A program made the position numbers and the translations under genes. From assembly GCA_002371465.1 (NCBI GenBank), contig DFIU01000005.1, forward strand, positions 1 to 64,000: a stretch of 64,000 nt of DNA, given 5' to 3'. This DNA is from Lachnospiraceae bacterium UBA3689 (GTDB lineage Bacteria > Bacillota > Clostridia > Lachnospirales > Lachnospiraceae). The notes beneath the pieces are model-generated. The model did not search any database, was not told the origin of the DNA, and was given only the letters and a program-made list of their open reading frames with translations. Numbering within the stretch: the stretch's first letter is position 1; each line of letters begins with the position of its first letter. Below are positions 8,885-18,244 of this stretch, piece by piece.

Positions 8885-10828
8885 CTACTCCTGAAATTTC
8901 TCATCGCTCCGAACCTCCGCCAAGTAGCCGTCATCGATCCCCGCTCCGTCAAAACTCGCCATCCGGTTCATCATGGAAGAGACCGCGTCAATCACGCGGA
9001 AGGTAAGAGGACAGCCGCTGCCCTCTCCCAGCCGCATCCCCAGGTCAAAAATGGGGCTCATTCCCAGCTCTTCCATGCAGATGCGGTAGCCCCGCTCCGT
9101 CGATGCGTGCGACGGAATCAAAACATCCCGCGCAAAAGGATTTATCCTAAATGCAAGAAGGGCTGCCGTCACGGAAATAAAGCCGTCCGTCACAGCCGGA
9201 AGCCCGACCTCCGCACAGCCCAGGAAGACGCCGCACATGGCGGCAAGATCCAGTCCTCCCACCTTCGATATGACATCCAGAGGATCGTCCGGATTAGGCT
9301 GGTTGACCGCGATGGCATCCGCAATGACCTGTCTTTTAAGTTTAAAGGCATGGTCCGAGATTCCGCCTCCCCGCCCGGTCACCAGATCCGGGGAAAGACC
9401 GGTCAGAACAGCCAGAACCGCTGCGGAAGTCGTCGTATTTCCAATTCCCATCTCACCGACGCCCACCACGCCGACGCCCTCTTCCTTTGCATTTGCTGCA
9501 AGCGATCTTCCGATGGAAAGGGCAGTTTCCGCCTCTTTTCGCGTCATAGCCGGTCCGATTCGGATATCAGCAGTTCCGGGTCGGACCTTATGATTTATAA
9601 TACGGTCCGACCGATAGGGAGATGCGATTCCCACATCGACCACCTGGACCTCATCGCCAAAGCCGCCCGCGATCGCCGACATACCGGTCACGCCGCGGGT
9701 CATATTGAGAGCCTGCATGACCGTCACACTCTGCGGCGCGCTCGATACCCCTTCTTTCACCACGCCGTTATCCGCGCACAGAACGATCACCCGCTTTTTG
9801 GACAGGTCCGGACGCAGCTTGCCCGTGATCCCACTGATCTGAACAGCGAGATCCTCCAGCCTGCCCAGGCTGCCCGGCGGCATCGCCAGGTGGGAAATAT
9901 ATTTCCGGGCTTCCCCTTTCATCTTCTCATGATCCAAGTTCAGGGACCTACCGGAAACCTGATCCTGGGGTGGCTGGGATGCTAAGCCATTCTGATCTCC
10001 ATCTTTCTGGTCCTGACTCAAGAAAGCCTTGGGATTCTGAGACCAGACATTCCCTGATCTCAAAATCTCTTCCTCAAGGGCTCCAAACTGCTGCTCATAG
10101 GCGGCATCGCTTAAAGCAAAGAGCTTTTGGATCATTTTTTCTTCCATGACCCCGCACGGAGACAGGCAGCAAACCTCTCCCTCATCCGACACGCACATGA
10201 CCCGGTCGGACAGGCGGAGAGCTTCATCGATCTCATGAATCGAAAGGATGACTGCCGTGCCTTCCTTTGCCAGCTGTCGCAGAGCATCCATCAGCTCCAG
10301 CCGATAGCGGATATCGAGATAGGAGGTCGGCTCATCCATGATGAGGACCTCCGGTTCCTGGGCAATCGCGCGCGCGATCAAAATTCGTTGCTTCTGCCCG
10401 TCGCTTAAGCGGTCAAATTCTCTATCGGCAAGGACCTCCGCCCGCATGAGGTGAATGGCATGCCCGACCGCCTCCTCATCCTTTTCACCCAGCAAGCCCA
10501 GCGCCCCGGTGTAAGGATAGCGCCCCATCGCAACGACTTCCCGCGCTGTCATCATGCTGGTCTTGACCCGCGAAGTCAGGACGCCCGCCATTTTTTGCGA
10601 CAGCTCCCTGCGGGAAAACCTTCCGGTCGCTTTGCCGTCAAGAAAGACGGTCCCCTCAAGCGGCTCCAGCTCTTCCCGAATCGTATTTAACACGGTCGAT
10701 TTTCCCGACCCGTTCGGACCGATCAGGGAGAGAATTTCTCCCTTCTTCAGCGCAAAGGAGATATTTTTTAAAACCACTTTCCGACCATAGCCGACGGTCA
10801 ACCGATCTGTTTTCAGCAACTCTTTCAT
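8885..10828 (-). CDS. Fusion: cobalamin/corrinoid ABC importer ATPase (BtuD-like) + CobT phosphoribosyltransferase
   Basis: A single 647-aa frame with two unrelated enzymes. Residues 1-250 form an ABC ATPase of the FecCD/BtuCD class: Walker A GPNGSGKST (37-45), signature LSDGQ (141-145), Walker B VLIMDEPT (161-168), H-loop H198. A polar Q/D/N-rich linker covers about 255-300. Residues 301-640 are CobT, which makes alpha-ribazole phosphate from nicotinate mononucleotide and dimethylbenzimidazole: ADNGVVKEGVS near 352, MGIGNTTTSAA (460-470), GRGGG (485-489), and the catalytic-type glutamate E602 in GEGSG. The start is ATG 10828, overlapping the permease stop in ATGA; longer readings enter the permease in the wrong frame. 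No stop or frameshift separates the halves, so the ATPase is physically joined to an anabolic enzyme. Confidence 0.92.
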   Translation of the reverse strand: MKELLKTDRLTVGYGRKVVLKNISFALKKGEILSLIGPNGSGKSTVLNTIREELEPLEGTVFLDGKATGRFSRRELSQKMAGVLTSRVKTSMMTAREVVAMGRYPYTGALGLLGEKDEEAVGHAIHLMRAEVLADREFDRLSDGQKQRILIARAIAQEPEVLIMDEPTSYLDIRYRLELMDALRQLAKEGTAVILSIHEIDEALRLSDRVMCVSDEGEVCCLSPCGVMEEKMIQKLFALSDAAYEQQFGALEEEILRSGNVWSQNPKAFLSQDQKDGDQNGLASQPPQDQVSGRSLNLDHEKMKGEARKYISHLAMPPGSLGRLEDLAVQISGITGKLRPDLSKKRVIVLCADNGVVKEGVSSAPQSVTVMQALNMTRGVTGMSAIAGGFGDEVQVVDVGIASPYRSDRIINHKVRPGTADIRIGPAMTRKEAETALSIGRSLAANAKEEGVGVVGVGEMGIGNTTTSAAVLAVLTGLSPDLVTGRGGGISDHAFKLKRQVIADAIAVNQPNPDDPLDVISKVGGLDLAAMCGVFLGCAEVGLPAVTDGFISVTAALLAFRINPFARDVLIPSHASTERGYRICMEELGMSPIFDLGMRLGEGSGCPLTFRVIDAVSSMMNRMASFDGAGIDDGYLAEVRSDEKFQE

Positions 10829-11901
10829 GAATCTCCCCTTCTCATCCGGATAATCATAAAAATGACGATCGGCGCGCCGATCAGCGAGGTCACCGTGCTG
10901 ATATTCAGCTCCGTCGGCGCAAATGCCAGCCGCGCGATCAGGTCGCTGATCAGGCAGAAGGCTGCGCCTCCCAAAAAGGACGCCGGGATCAGCAAAATCG
11001 GCTTGGAACTTTTTAAAATGAGGCGGCACAGGTAGGGCACGGCAATCCCCACAAAGGAGACCGGTCCGGCAAAGGCGGTGACGCAGGCGGACAGGATGCT
11101 GGATAACAAGATCAGGACCAGGCGGAACCGCCGCACATTTACCCCCATATCCGCCGCATAGGATTCACCCAGGCGAAACGCCCCGATCGGCTTGCTCAGC
11201 AAAAATGTCAGGATTGACGCGGCCAGAACGATCACCGCGGAGAATGCCGCCGCGGAGGCATCCATCCCGGAAAAGCTCCCCTGGGACCAGCCGTGCAGAT
11301 TGGCAAGATCCGAATCATCGGCAAAGGTGATCAGAAAATCCGTCGCCGCGTTTAAAATATAGCCGATCATGATACCCGCCGCCAGCAGGGACGCCATGTG
11401 CCGGACGTAACGCGAAATGAGAATGATCCAACCAGTCGCAAGAAGGGATCCGGCAAATGCCGCCAGGACCAGGAGGCTGTTGGAAGCGTAGCCGATCCTC
11501 CCGATGAGGACAATCAGAATCAAAGAGACGGCAAATTTTGCGCCGGAAGAGATCCCTAAGATAAAGGGCCCGGCAATCGGATTGTGGAAGAAGGTTTGCA
11601 GCAAAAAGCCGGACAGGGCGAGCGCCCCTCCCAGGATTCCAGCCGCGATCATGCGCGGGAAACGGATGGTCCAGATGATCTGTAGTTCCTCGGAGCTGCC
11701 CTTTCTGAAAAACAGAATTTCGATCAACCTTCCCAGGGGGATTTTCAGGTTGCCGAGCAGGAGATTTAAGGCGGCAGCAGCCAGGGCGGCAAAAATCAGG
11801 ACCGCAAAAATCAGGACGGTCCTGCTCCGCTGATCCATCTTCCCCTTTCCGCTCCTGCTATCTCCCGACATTCTCATCCCTTTCAAGTTATCCATCTTCA
11901 T
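10825..11901 (-). CDS. FecCD-family ABC permease, corrinoid/metal-chelate importer (BtuC-like)
   Basis: A 358-aa permease with eight to ten hydrophobic helices. It carries the family pattern IRFPRMIAAGILGGALALSGFLLQTFFHNPIA (about 80-110), LGISSGAK, LNAATDF and the ATPase-contact helix region RRFRLVLILLSS. Partner of the downstream ATPase and of the lipoprotein at 14494-16245. Placement inside a B12-riboswitch operon suggests a corrinoid as cargo, though cobalt or haem-like chelates cannot be excluded. The N-terminus has several candidate ATGs; the one at 11838 (MDQRSR) has a better purine-rich site, so the first 21 residues are uncertain. Confidence 0.88.
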   Translation of the reverse strand: MKMDNLKGMRMSGDSRSGKGKMDQRSRTVLIFAVLIFAALAAAALNLLLGNLKIPLGRLIEILFFRKGSSEELQIIWTIRFPRMIAAGILGGALALSGFLLQTFFHNPIAGPFILGISSGAKFAVSLILIVLIGRIGYASNSLLVLAAFAGSLLATGWIILISRYVRHMASLLAAGIMIGYILNAATDFLITFADDSDLANLHGWSQGSFSGMDASAAAFSAVIVLAASILTFLLSKPIGAFRLGESYAADMGVNVRRFRLVLILLSSILSACVTAFAGPVSFVGIAVPYLCRLILKSSKPILLIPASFLGGAAFCLISDLIARLAFAPTELNISTVTSLIGAPIVIFMIIRMRRGDS

Positions 11902-12111
11902 CGCCTAGAGTCTTAATCTGCTGCCTTCTTACGGATTTCCTTTAACCGTTACAGGATCTTAGTCCTGTCTATTTCCTGGCCCTGACACCGTTACAAACTT
12001 CGGTTTGATACCTCATCCATATTCTAAACTTGCAAATCCGATCTTAAGGTCTTTTCCAATTACGCTTTAAGGTTTCAGGTCGAATTTTCTTGTAATTTTC
12101 TACTCTTTGCC

Positions 12112-12894
12112 TTACTCTTTCGCTTTTTCTTTTGCGGCAGCTGCAGCTTCCCGATATTCCGTCGTAAAAGCAGCATCATAGAGCTTCGATTTTTCATACT
12201 GCTGCGGATTGACCGCATTTCCGACCAGAATGAGAGCCGTCTTACTGATACCGTTTGCCTCAGCCGTCTCCTTTAGCGTCTCAAGCGTACAGACCGCTTT
12301 CTTCTCGTCCTGCCAGGTCGCTTTATAGACGATAGCGCAGGGCGTATCCGCCGGATAACCCCCGCGGATCAGTTCCTCAGCCAGTTGACCACACTTACCC
12401 GCGCTTAAAAAGAGGACCATGGTTGCCCCATGGGCGGCAAAAGACGCGATCGACTCCCGCTCAGGAACCGGCGTCCGCCCCGCCATCCTGGTGATGACCA
12501 CGCTCTGGGAAATGCCGGGCAGTGTATACTCCAGGTTAAGAGATGCTGCCGCCCCGCAAAAGGAACTGACCCCAGGCGTCGAATCAAATGCAATCCCTTG
12601 CTTTTGCAGGACCTCCATCTGCTCATGGATCGCTCCGTAGAGCGAAGGGTCTCCCGTCTGCAGGCGCACGGTCATTTTTCCCTCCGCTTCGGCGCGGATC
12701 ATGACATCCGTAATCTCTTCCAGGGTCATTTTCGCGCTGTCGTAGACCTGACAGCCCTCTTTTTTACTCTTTAGAAGTTCCGGATTGACCAGCGATCCGG
12801 CGTAAATGATGACGTCTGCCGCCTCTAAGAGTCGAAGCCCCCGGACCGTAATGAGATCCGGCGCTCCCGGTCCCGCTCCTACAAAATGAACCAT
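12112..12894 (-). CDS. cbiF: Precorrin-4 / cobalt-precorrin-4 C11-methyltransferase
   Basis: A 260-aa tetrapyrrole methylase. Key segments are VHFVGAGPGAPDLITVRGLRLLEAADVIIYAGSLV at the N-terminus, LQTGDPSLYGAIHEQM near 80, DSTPGVSSFCGAAASLNLEYTLPG near 103, and TRMAGRTPVPE. These patterns (AGPGAPDL, TGDPSLYGA, TRMAGRTPVP) are specific for CbiF/CobM within the superfamily. The tail has an A/K/E-rich extension. It starts 11 nt after cobQ. About 210 nt separate it from the next gene, in which no gene or clear signal was found. Confidence 0.93.
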   Translation of the reverse strand: MVHFVGAGPGAPDLITVRGLRLLEAADVIIYAGSLVNPELLKSKKEGCQVYDSAKMTLEEITDVMIRAEAEGKMTVRLQTGDPSLYGAIHEQMEVLQKQGIAFDSTPGVSSFCGAAASLNLEYTLPGISQSVVITRMAGRTPVPERESIASFAAHGATMVLFLSAGKCGQLAEELIRGGYPADTPCAIVYKATWQDEKKAVCTLETLKETAEANGISKTALILVGNAVNPQQYEKSKLYDAAFTTEYREAAAAAKEKAKE

Positions 12895-12905
12895 TTAAGC
12901 CTCCT

Positions 12906-14486
12906 TCAGTTTTTCTGAAAAACAGCCCGATAGATCAGGTCAAAGTCCAGATGTTCCCTCAGGACGTCCGCCAAATGATCCAGCTGCTTCTCCTGGTAAA
13001 CAAACTCATCTTCTTCCGGAAATGCCGGAGCTTCCAGCCCCTTGCGGCGAAACAGCTCCGCAAGAAGGGAATTTCGGAAGTTCGGACTGTCAAAGATGCC
13101 GTGATAATAAGTTCCGAGAGCCAGATCCGTCACGCAGCCGTCAGATCCTCCACCTTCCGAAAGGATAAAAGATTGACCTTTTTCGTTTGTCTGTTCGCCA
13201 AATTCCAATCCACTTCCGGTTACAGAAGAAGGTTTCATCGTTGAATCTCCCGCACGGACCGTCTGCCCCATGTGGATCTCATACCCCTCCACATCGAGGT
13301 CAGACATGGGCTTCCAAAATCCGGGAAGTTCCGCCGTCTTGCCCGACGACTGCCGCGTCCGCTTGTCAGCATGAAAAAGGGTACGAACCGGCAGGATGCC
13401 CAGACCTTCCACAGTCCCCTCATGTTCGGCTCCCTCCTGATCCGATACGGACTGCCCCAGCATCTGATAACCGCCGCAGATACCCAGGACCGGGCAGATC
13501 TTTTTTTGATAGAGGGCCTGAATCTTTTCGGCTAAGCCGCTGGATTTAAGATAGAGCAGGTCGCCAATCGTATTTTTGGTCCCCGGGATAATGATTAAAT
13601 CCGGTACGCATAATTTCTCCGCCGAGCTGACATACCGAACTTTGACACCCGGCGTATGCTCAAGCGGCGTAAAATCCGAATAATTGCTGATATAGGGCAG
13701 GCGGATCACGGCGATTTCGACGCAGGGACCGGAATCATCGCCGGGCAGAGCCCGCCGATTCATCAGACGTTCGGACATACTGTCCTCCTCCTCCAGGTCT
13801 AGCGGCGTGTAGGGAACGACCCCTGCGAAGGGGATATCCGAATAACTGCGGAACATCTCAAGTCCCGGCCCAAGAAGATGAATGTCGCCGCGGAATTTGT
13901 TGATGATAAGCCCCTTAACCCGGTCCCTCTCCTTTTGAGAGAGCAGATTCAGAGTTCCCAGAAGCTGGGCAAAGACTCCGCCGGGATCAATATTTCCGAC
14001 CAGCAGAACCGGCGCGTCGACCAGTTCCGCCAGACCCATATTGACGATGTCGCGGTCCCGCAGGTTGATCTCCACCGGGCTGCCCGCCCCTTCGATCACA
14101 ATGATGTCGGCGCACTCCTCCAGATGATGATAGGCACGAAGGATGTCGGGAACCAGGTCCATTTTCCGGGCAAAATAATCCTTCGCCTTCATCGATCCGA
14201 TCGGTCTGCCCCCCACGATGACCTGGGACGTAGTGTCCCCCATGGGTTTTAAGAGAATGGGATTCATATCCGCGGACGGAGCCAGCCCCGCCGCCTGCGC
14301 CTGCACGACCTGCGCCCGGCCCATTTCCAACCCCTCCTTTGTAATGAAGGAATTGAGCGCCATGTTCTGGGATTTAAAGGGCGCGGCCCGGTAGCCATCC
14401 TGCCGCATGACGCGCAGGATTCCCGCCGTCAGGATGCTCTTGCCGGCACCGGACATGGTGCCCTGAATCATCAGATTATAAGCCAT
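12906..14486 (-). CDS. cbiP: Cobyric acid synthase (glutamine-hydrolysing)
   Basis: A 526-aa amidase that uses glutamine and ATP to amidate positions b, d, e and g of the corrin ring. The N-terminal dethiobiotin-synthetase-like ATPase domain has QGTMSGAGKSI (8-18) and FKSQNMALNSF. The central GAGSPVEINLRDRDIVNMG (133-151) is typical. The C-terminal class I glutamine amidotransferase domain has the nucleophile cysteine C337 in GICGGYQMLG and a catalytic-type histidine in YYHGIFDS. A polar segment around 370-445 is longer than usual and Ser/Gly-rich. It starts 8 nt after the upstream lipoprotein gene. Also called CobQ. Confidence 0.94.
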   Translation of the reverse strand: MAYNLMIQGTMSGAGKSILTAGILRVMRQDGYRAAPFKSQNMALNSFITKEGLEMGRAQVVQAQAAGLAPSADMNPILLKPMGDTTSQVIVGGRPIGSMKAKDYFARKMDLVPDILRAYHHLEECADIIVIEGAGSPVEINLRDRDIVNMGLAELVDAPVLLVGNIDPGGVFAQLLGTLNLLSQKERDRVKGLIINKFRGDIHLLGPGLEMFRSYSDIPFAGVVPYTPLDLEEEDSMSERLMNRRALPGDDSGPCVEIAVIRLPYISNYSDFTPLEHTPGVKVRYVSSAEKLCVPDLIIIPGTKNTIGDLLYLKSSGLAEKIQALYQKKICPVLGICGGYQMLGQSVSDQEGAEHEGTVEGLGILPVRTLFHADKRTRQSSGKTAELPGFWKPMSDLDVEGYEIHMGQTVRAGDSTMKPSSVTGSGLEFGEQTNEKGQSFILSEGGGSDGCVTDLALGTYYHGIFDSPNFRNSLLAELFRRKGLEAPAFPEEDEFVYQEKQLDHLADVLREHLDFDLIYRAVFQKN

Positions 14487-14493
14487 TTCAGCC

Positions 14494-16245
14494 TCATTTC
14501 AACTTCTTAAAATACTCCGGCTCTTCTTTTCGTCCGGACAGGATCACGTTCAGGTCGTCGATTATCTTTCCCGTCGCGTTCGCATTTTGATAAAAGGACT
14601 TGTCCGAGTACCATATCTGTCCATTTTGAAAAGCCTTAAAATCAGAAAATACCCGGTTGGACGCAGCCAGGGACTTGACGGAAGTCGGAACCTCCTCGAT
14701 CGTTCCATTATAAATCAAAATGTCCGCGTCTGCACAGGTCCGATAGAACTCTTCCTCGCTGACCGCTACCGTGCTGGTCTTGGACGTCCCGGCTTTGACC
14801 GGCGTCACATAAGTTCCGCCAGATACTTCGATCATTTTTGCAAAATAGTCCTCCGGTCGCCGGGTCACAATCTGCCGATTGGAATTGATGGAAAAAATGG
14901 CAACTTTTTTGCCGCTGACCTGACCTTGGGGCAGGTCCTTGACATACTGCTCCTGCTCTGAAAATGCCCGTTTTGCCTCTTCTTCCCGACCGACAAGAAG
15001 CCCGAACACCTTTACCCATTCGCACCGCCCCAGAGGATCCGTCTCATAGCTGGACCGCTCGATCAAAACCGGAATTCCCAGTTCCTCCAGCTTTTCCTTC
15101 ACCTTGGGAACGTGCAGAATCATGGTGGATTCAATCGCCAGCTTGGTCTGATCCTCCAGGATGGTCTCGTAGTCCGGAGCGCTGTATTTGCCGCCATACT
15201 TCATAGTCCCATTTTTCATTGCCTGCCGGGCGGCGTCGATATACCAGCCGTCCTCCTTTAGTCCCGACAGCTTGACGTCGGAAATCGCCCCAATCGTATC
15301 AAATTGACACATGGCAGCGGATGCAGCCAGATAGATCCGATCAAGAGGCTGCTGCAAAACCGTCACATCAGCTCCCTGGGCGCTGATCTTTTTGGGGACA
15401 GCCTTCCCCCCCGGCACAATGACATAGACCCTGCCGTCATCGACCGCAAGAGAAGCATATCCATCCGCATAGCGGTAGATACGGTAACAGGAGGCGTAGG
15501 CATTTTGATCCGTCGACAGATAGTAAATCCCTGATAACTCAGGCGGATCAGCTATCTGCCCGCCGACAGTTTCCGAAGCAGGCTGCTTTGTGCCGCTGCC
15601 TTTTGCCCTGCTCTTATCTGAAGCTGTGCTTTCTGAAGAATTGCCTACATTCCTGCTCTTCCCGCTTCCGGAATTAGCACTTTTCGCGTCAGAGTTCTCT
15701 GTAGACGGCAGGTCAGCCTTCGCTTGATCAGTGCCAGGTACTTCCAAATCTTTCTGCTTGAAAGCAACCGACTCAGAATGGTCAGCATCATCGCCTGCTT
15801 GATCCGGATTCTGACTTTCTTGATTTGTATCAGAACTTGCATCCGCAAGCCCCGAAAATTTCAATGTATAGTCGATCAGGTGGGGCTCCCCCATAGCCGT
15901 CGTGTCCGCCTGAACTTCAAGTTCTCCCTCAAAGTTCTCCGCAAGGTCTTTAAGCGGGATTTCAAATTCCGAATTTCCGTCCTCGTTGACAGGCAGATAT
16001 TTCTCATCATCCATGATCATGTAGTCATAGTGGGGACTGCTCCAGATGATGCGAGCGGCCGCCTGCCCATCTTTTACGGTTACGGCAGCGGGACTTGTGA
16101 CACTGGCTCTGCCGCTGCCCCCCTCCAGGGAAACAGAGACCTGATAGGTCCCATTTTTCAAACTGCTGCCGGACCTACATCCGACAGCAGCCACCATCAG
16201 CAATATGGAAATCAGTAACAGTATGGTTCGATTCAGTTTCTTCAT
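14494..16245 (-). CDS. Lipoprotein substrate-binding protein of the corrinoid ABC importer (BtuF-like) with extra N-terminal domain
   Basis: 583 aa. A lipoprotein signal ends at C23 (MVAAVGC). Residues about 28-135 form an extra beta-rich domain (KNGTYQVSVSLEGGSG, SPAAVTVKDGQAAARIIWSSPHYDYMI) that resembles the start of the neighbouring chelatase lipoprotein. A Ser/Asp/Asn/Lys-rich linker (about 140-235) follows. The rest is a type III periplasmic-binding domain (FecB/BtuF class), including VTVLQQPLDRIYLAASAAMCQFDTIGAI and a two-lobed layout linked by a long helix. It would deliver corrinoid to the permease and ATPase encoded downstream. Iron-siderophore binding is an alternative; operon context favours corrinoid. 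Confidence 0.85.
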   Translation of the reverse strand: MKKLNRTILLLISILLMVAAVGCRSGSSLKNGTYQVSVSLEGGSGRASVTSPAAVTVKDGQAAARIIWSSPHYDYMIMDDEKYLPVNEDGNSEFEIPLKDLAENFEGELEVQADTTAMGEPHLIDYTLKFSGLADASSDTNQESQNPDQAGDDADHSESVAFKQKDLEVPGTDQAKADLPSTENSDAKSANSGSGKSRNVGNSSESTASDKSRAKGSGTKQPASETVGGQIADPPELSGIYYLSTDQNAYASCYRIYRYADGYASLAVDDGRVYVIVPGGKAVPKKISAQGADVTVLQQPLDRIYLAASAAMCQFDTIGAISDVKLSGLKEDGWYIDAARQAMKNGTMKYGGKYSAPDYETILEDQTKLAIESTMILHVPKVKEKLEELGIPVLIERSSYETDPLGRCEWVKVFGLLVGREEEAKRAFSEQEQYVKDLPQGQVSGKKVAIFSINSNRQIVTRRPEDYFAKMIEVSGGTYVTPVKAGTSKTSTVAVSEEEFYRTCADADILIYNGTIEEVPTSVKSLAASNRVFSDFKAFQNGQIWYSDKSFYQNANATGKIIDDLNVILSGRKEEPEYFKKLK

Positions 16246-16416
16246 ATAGTTATTATATATGGTTTGCTCTTATAAAAGAGCTACTTATATTCAATAGAAA
16301 ACTGCTCTTTGATAGTTCAACTAACCACAGATTTTGCACAAAACATAGTGCCTTAACCGTGTGCATCCCTGCAAATTCCATATAATAGTGCAGGATTTCC
16401 TAAATCACCCACATAC

Positions 16417-18084
16417 TTATCCGATCGCAGCCTTGGCATGGTCGGCGTAGATCTTCTGAATCTCCGGCATCCTGCCCATGCCCGCAATCTGCGGCTCAAC
16501 CTGATCGAAGACCTGGGCTGCGGTAAATTTGCTCTTCCAGGAATTCTCATCATCCCCCGCCATGTCGTTGTTGGCGTGATCCCCTGCGACGACCATGAGT
16601 GGACGGAGAACGACCTTCTTGTAACCGGCAGCCTTGACCTTTTCGATCACAGTGTCGACAGCCGTGTCCTCCGGCTTGCCTTCGACTGTTCCGACAAATA
16701 CATTTTTATAAGCCAGATTCTCCATTACGGTCTGCATCTGACTATAGGAAATGCTTGCCTCGTGAGACGTGCCGTGCCCCATCAGCACAAATGCCGTGCC
16801 ATCCGCAGCGGCGGCGGTCAGGTCCTCATAGCCGGCATCCGTGACAGCCTGGGCGACCACTGCCTTGGCGACGGCTTCCTTATCCGCGTTGATCTCACTG
16901 ATGTCCTTGCCAACCTTACCCAGAAGGGGCTCCGCAACCTTGGCGGACCGGAACTTATCCTTGTAAGCGGCAAGTGTCTCATTTAACTCATCATATTCCG
17001 AACCATGCATCAGGTGGGTCGGCTGAATCACCAGATCTTTGACTCCGTTGTCCACCGCCCGCTTTAAGGCTTCATCCATGTTGTCGATCGCTTCCCCATC
17101 GCGGGCAAGCACATGGTTGATGATGATCTGCGAGGTAAAGGCACGTCTGACGGACCAGTCGGGATAGGCTGCCTGCAGGGCTTTCTCCACGCCCCCGACA
17201 TCCTCCGCCCGGCTGTCATTAAAGGAAGTTCCGAAACTGACGACCAGCAGCTCCTTCTCTCCGATTTCATCTCCATTTAACGGATCGTCCTTGGATGCAT
17301 CCCCCGTATTGAGCCCGAAATAATCCGGATCGGCATACTGACCCTGAACCAATTTTTTCTGCTTATCGGTCAGGGCGTCCCAGGACAGTTTCGCCTCCCT
17401 GCACTGTTCTTCGGTCTGATCGGTCTTTTCCTGCACATAGATGGAGTCAATAAGAGCCGCGGCACGATCGGCTGCAGCCTGATCGGGATCGGATGAAATG
17501 GAGGATGCAGCCCCCTCCGCCTTTGCGGCGTCAGAGGCTGCACCATTTCCTTCCGTCAAATCCTGGACCGGATTCTTAACGGAAACCTTATGATCATACC
17601 ATTTTCCCTTGGTTCCCAGCAGAGCCAGATCAAATTCCTGATCAAGGGCTGGGACCGGAATGTCAAAACCATTTACCTCTTCCGTCGTTCCATCGTCAAA
17701 AGAGACCGTATCGCTGGTCGGCTGCAGCAGGACAGCGCCCTCCTTCTGAGCGTCCGCTGCCGTTCCGGGGAAGAGATTGACGATATTTTTGGAGGTCAGC
17801 GACACATGAATGGTCATCTGCCCGTCCTTGACCGTCAGCGTTCCCTTGCCGTCATAGGCGTCATTTACATGGAACATCTTGCTGTCCGTCGAAAATTCCG
17901 CGGAATACGTGCCATCCTTGAGCGCTGTCCCACTTTCAGCCGTCGATACTGCTTCCGATGAGGCTTCCGTGGTTGATGCCGCGGATGACGTGGTCTTATT
18001 TGCAGCTGTATTTCCCGCTCCGCACCCCATAAGGAGCGTCGCCGTCAATAAAAAGGGAGCTGCCAGTGCCAAATGTTTCTTCAT
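16417..18084 (-). CDS. cbiK: Secreted lipoprotein with CbiK-type sirohydrochlorin cobaltochelatase domain
   Basis: 555 aa. A signal peptide with lipobox ends at C21 (LLMGC). Residues about 45-175 are a beta-rich domain starting DGTYSAEF and VKDGQMTIHVSLTSKNIVNLFPG, reminiscent of NEAT-type haem domains (inference). A short Ala-rich linker and a helical segment precede the CbiK domain (about 290-555): LVVSFGTSFNDSRAEDVGG, QPTHLMHGSEYDEL and VLMGHGTSHEA, which contain the metal-binding histidines of the family. Cytoplasmic CbiK inserts cobalt into sirohydrochlorin; a lipid-anchored form would act outside the membrane, perhaps in metal or tetrapyrrole handling. ATG 18084 has AAGGAGGAG upstream. 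A longer reading extends into the riboswitch and is rejected. First gene of the operon. Confidence 0.9.
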   Translation of the reverse strand: MKKHLALAAPFLLTATLLMGCGAGNTAANKTTSSAASTTEASSEAVSTAESGTALKDGTYSAEFSTDSKMFHVNDAYDGKGTLTVKDGQMTIHVSLTSKNIVNLFPGTAADAQKEGAVLLQPTSDTVSFDDGTTEEVNGFDIPVPALDQEFDLALLGTKGKWYDHKVSVKNPVQDLTEGNGAASDAAKAEGAASSISSDPDQAAADRAAALIDSIYVQEKTDQTEEQCREAKLSWDALTDKQKKLVQGQYADPDYFGLNTGDASKDDPLNGDEIGEKELLVVSFGTSFNDSRAEDVGGVEKALQAAYPDWSVRRAFTSQIIINHVLARDGEAIDNMDEALKRAVDNGVKDLVIQPTHLMHGSEYDELNETLAAYKDKFRSAKVAEPLLGKVGKDISEINADKEAVAKAVVAQAVTDAGYEDLTAAAADGTAFVLMGHGTSHEASISYSQMQTVMENLAYKNVFVGTVEGKPEDTAVDTVIEKVKAAGYKKVVLRPLMVVAGDHANNDMAGDDENSWKSKFTAAQVFDQVEPQIAGMGRMPEIQKIYADHAKAAIG

Positions 18085-18114
18085 CTTCTCCTCCTTCTGC
18101 CACAAATAAGGCAA

Positions 18115-18145
18115 GAAAAAGGCCTCCTGCTTCCTTAGGAGGTCT
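18115..18145 (-). terminator. Riboswitch-associated intrinsic terminator
   Basis: Minus strand: CCTCCT, an 8-nt loop, AGGAGG, with two further pairs beyond one mismatch, then CCTTTTTC. It lies between the cobalamin aptamer and the cbiK start, the expected place for an expression platform. Its 3' arm is not the cbiK ribosome site, so control is probably at the transcription level. Confidence 0.7.
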
Positions 18146-18244
18146 TTGGTCGATCGATCATCAAAAGAACGCCGCCAGTAGCTGCCGGTCATCCCCTGAT
18201 CTTCCTTTCGTACCGCCAAGTCCTCGTGGCTTGAAGCTTTCGCT

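Noticed and set aside
9107..9985. Plus-strand open frame of 292 codons over CobT
   Set aside because: Antisense shadow; the minus-strand frame is clearly CobT.
10829..11029. N-terminal extension of the ATPase-CobT frame (67 codons)
   Set aside because: It overlaps the permease gene in another frame and reads as non-natural peptide; ATG 10828 in an ATGA overlap is a better start.
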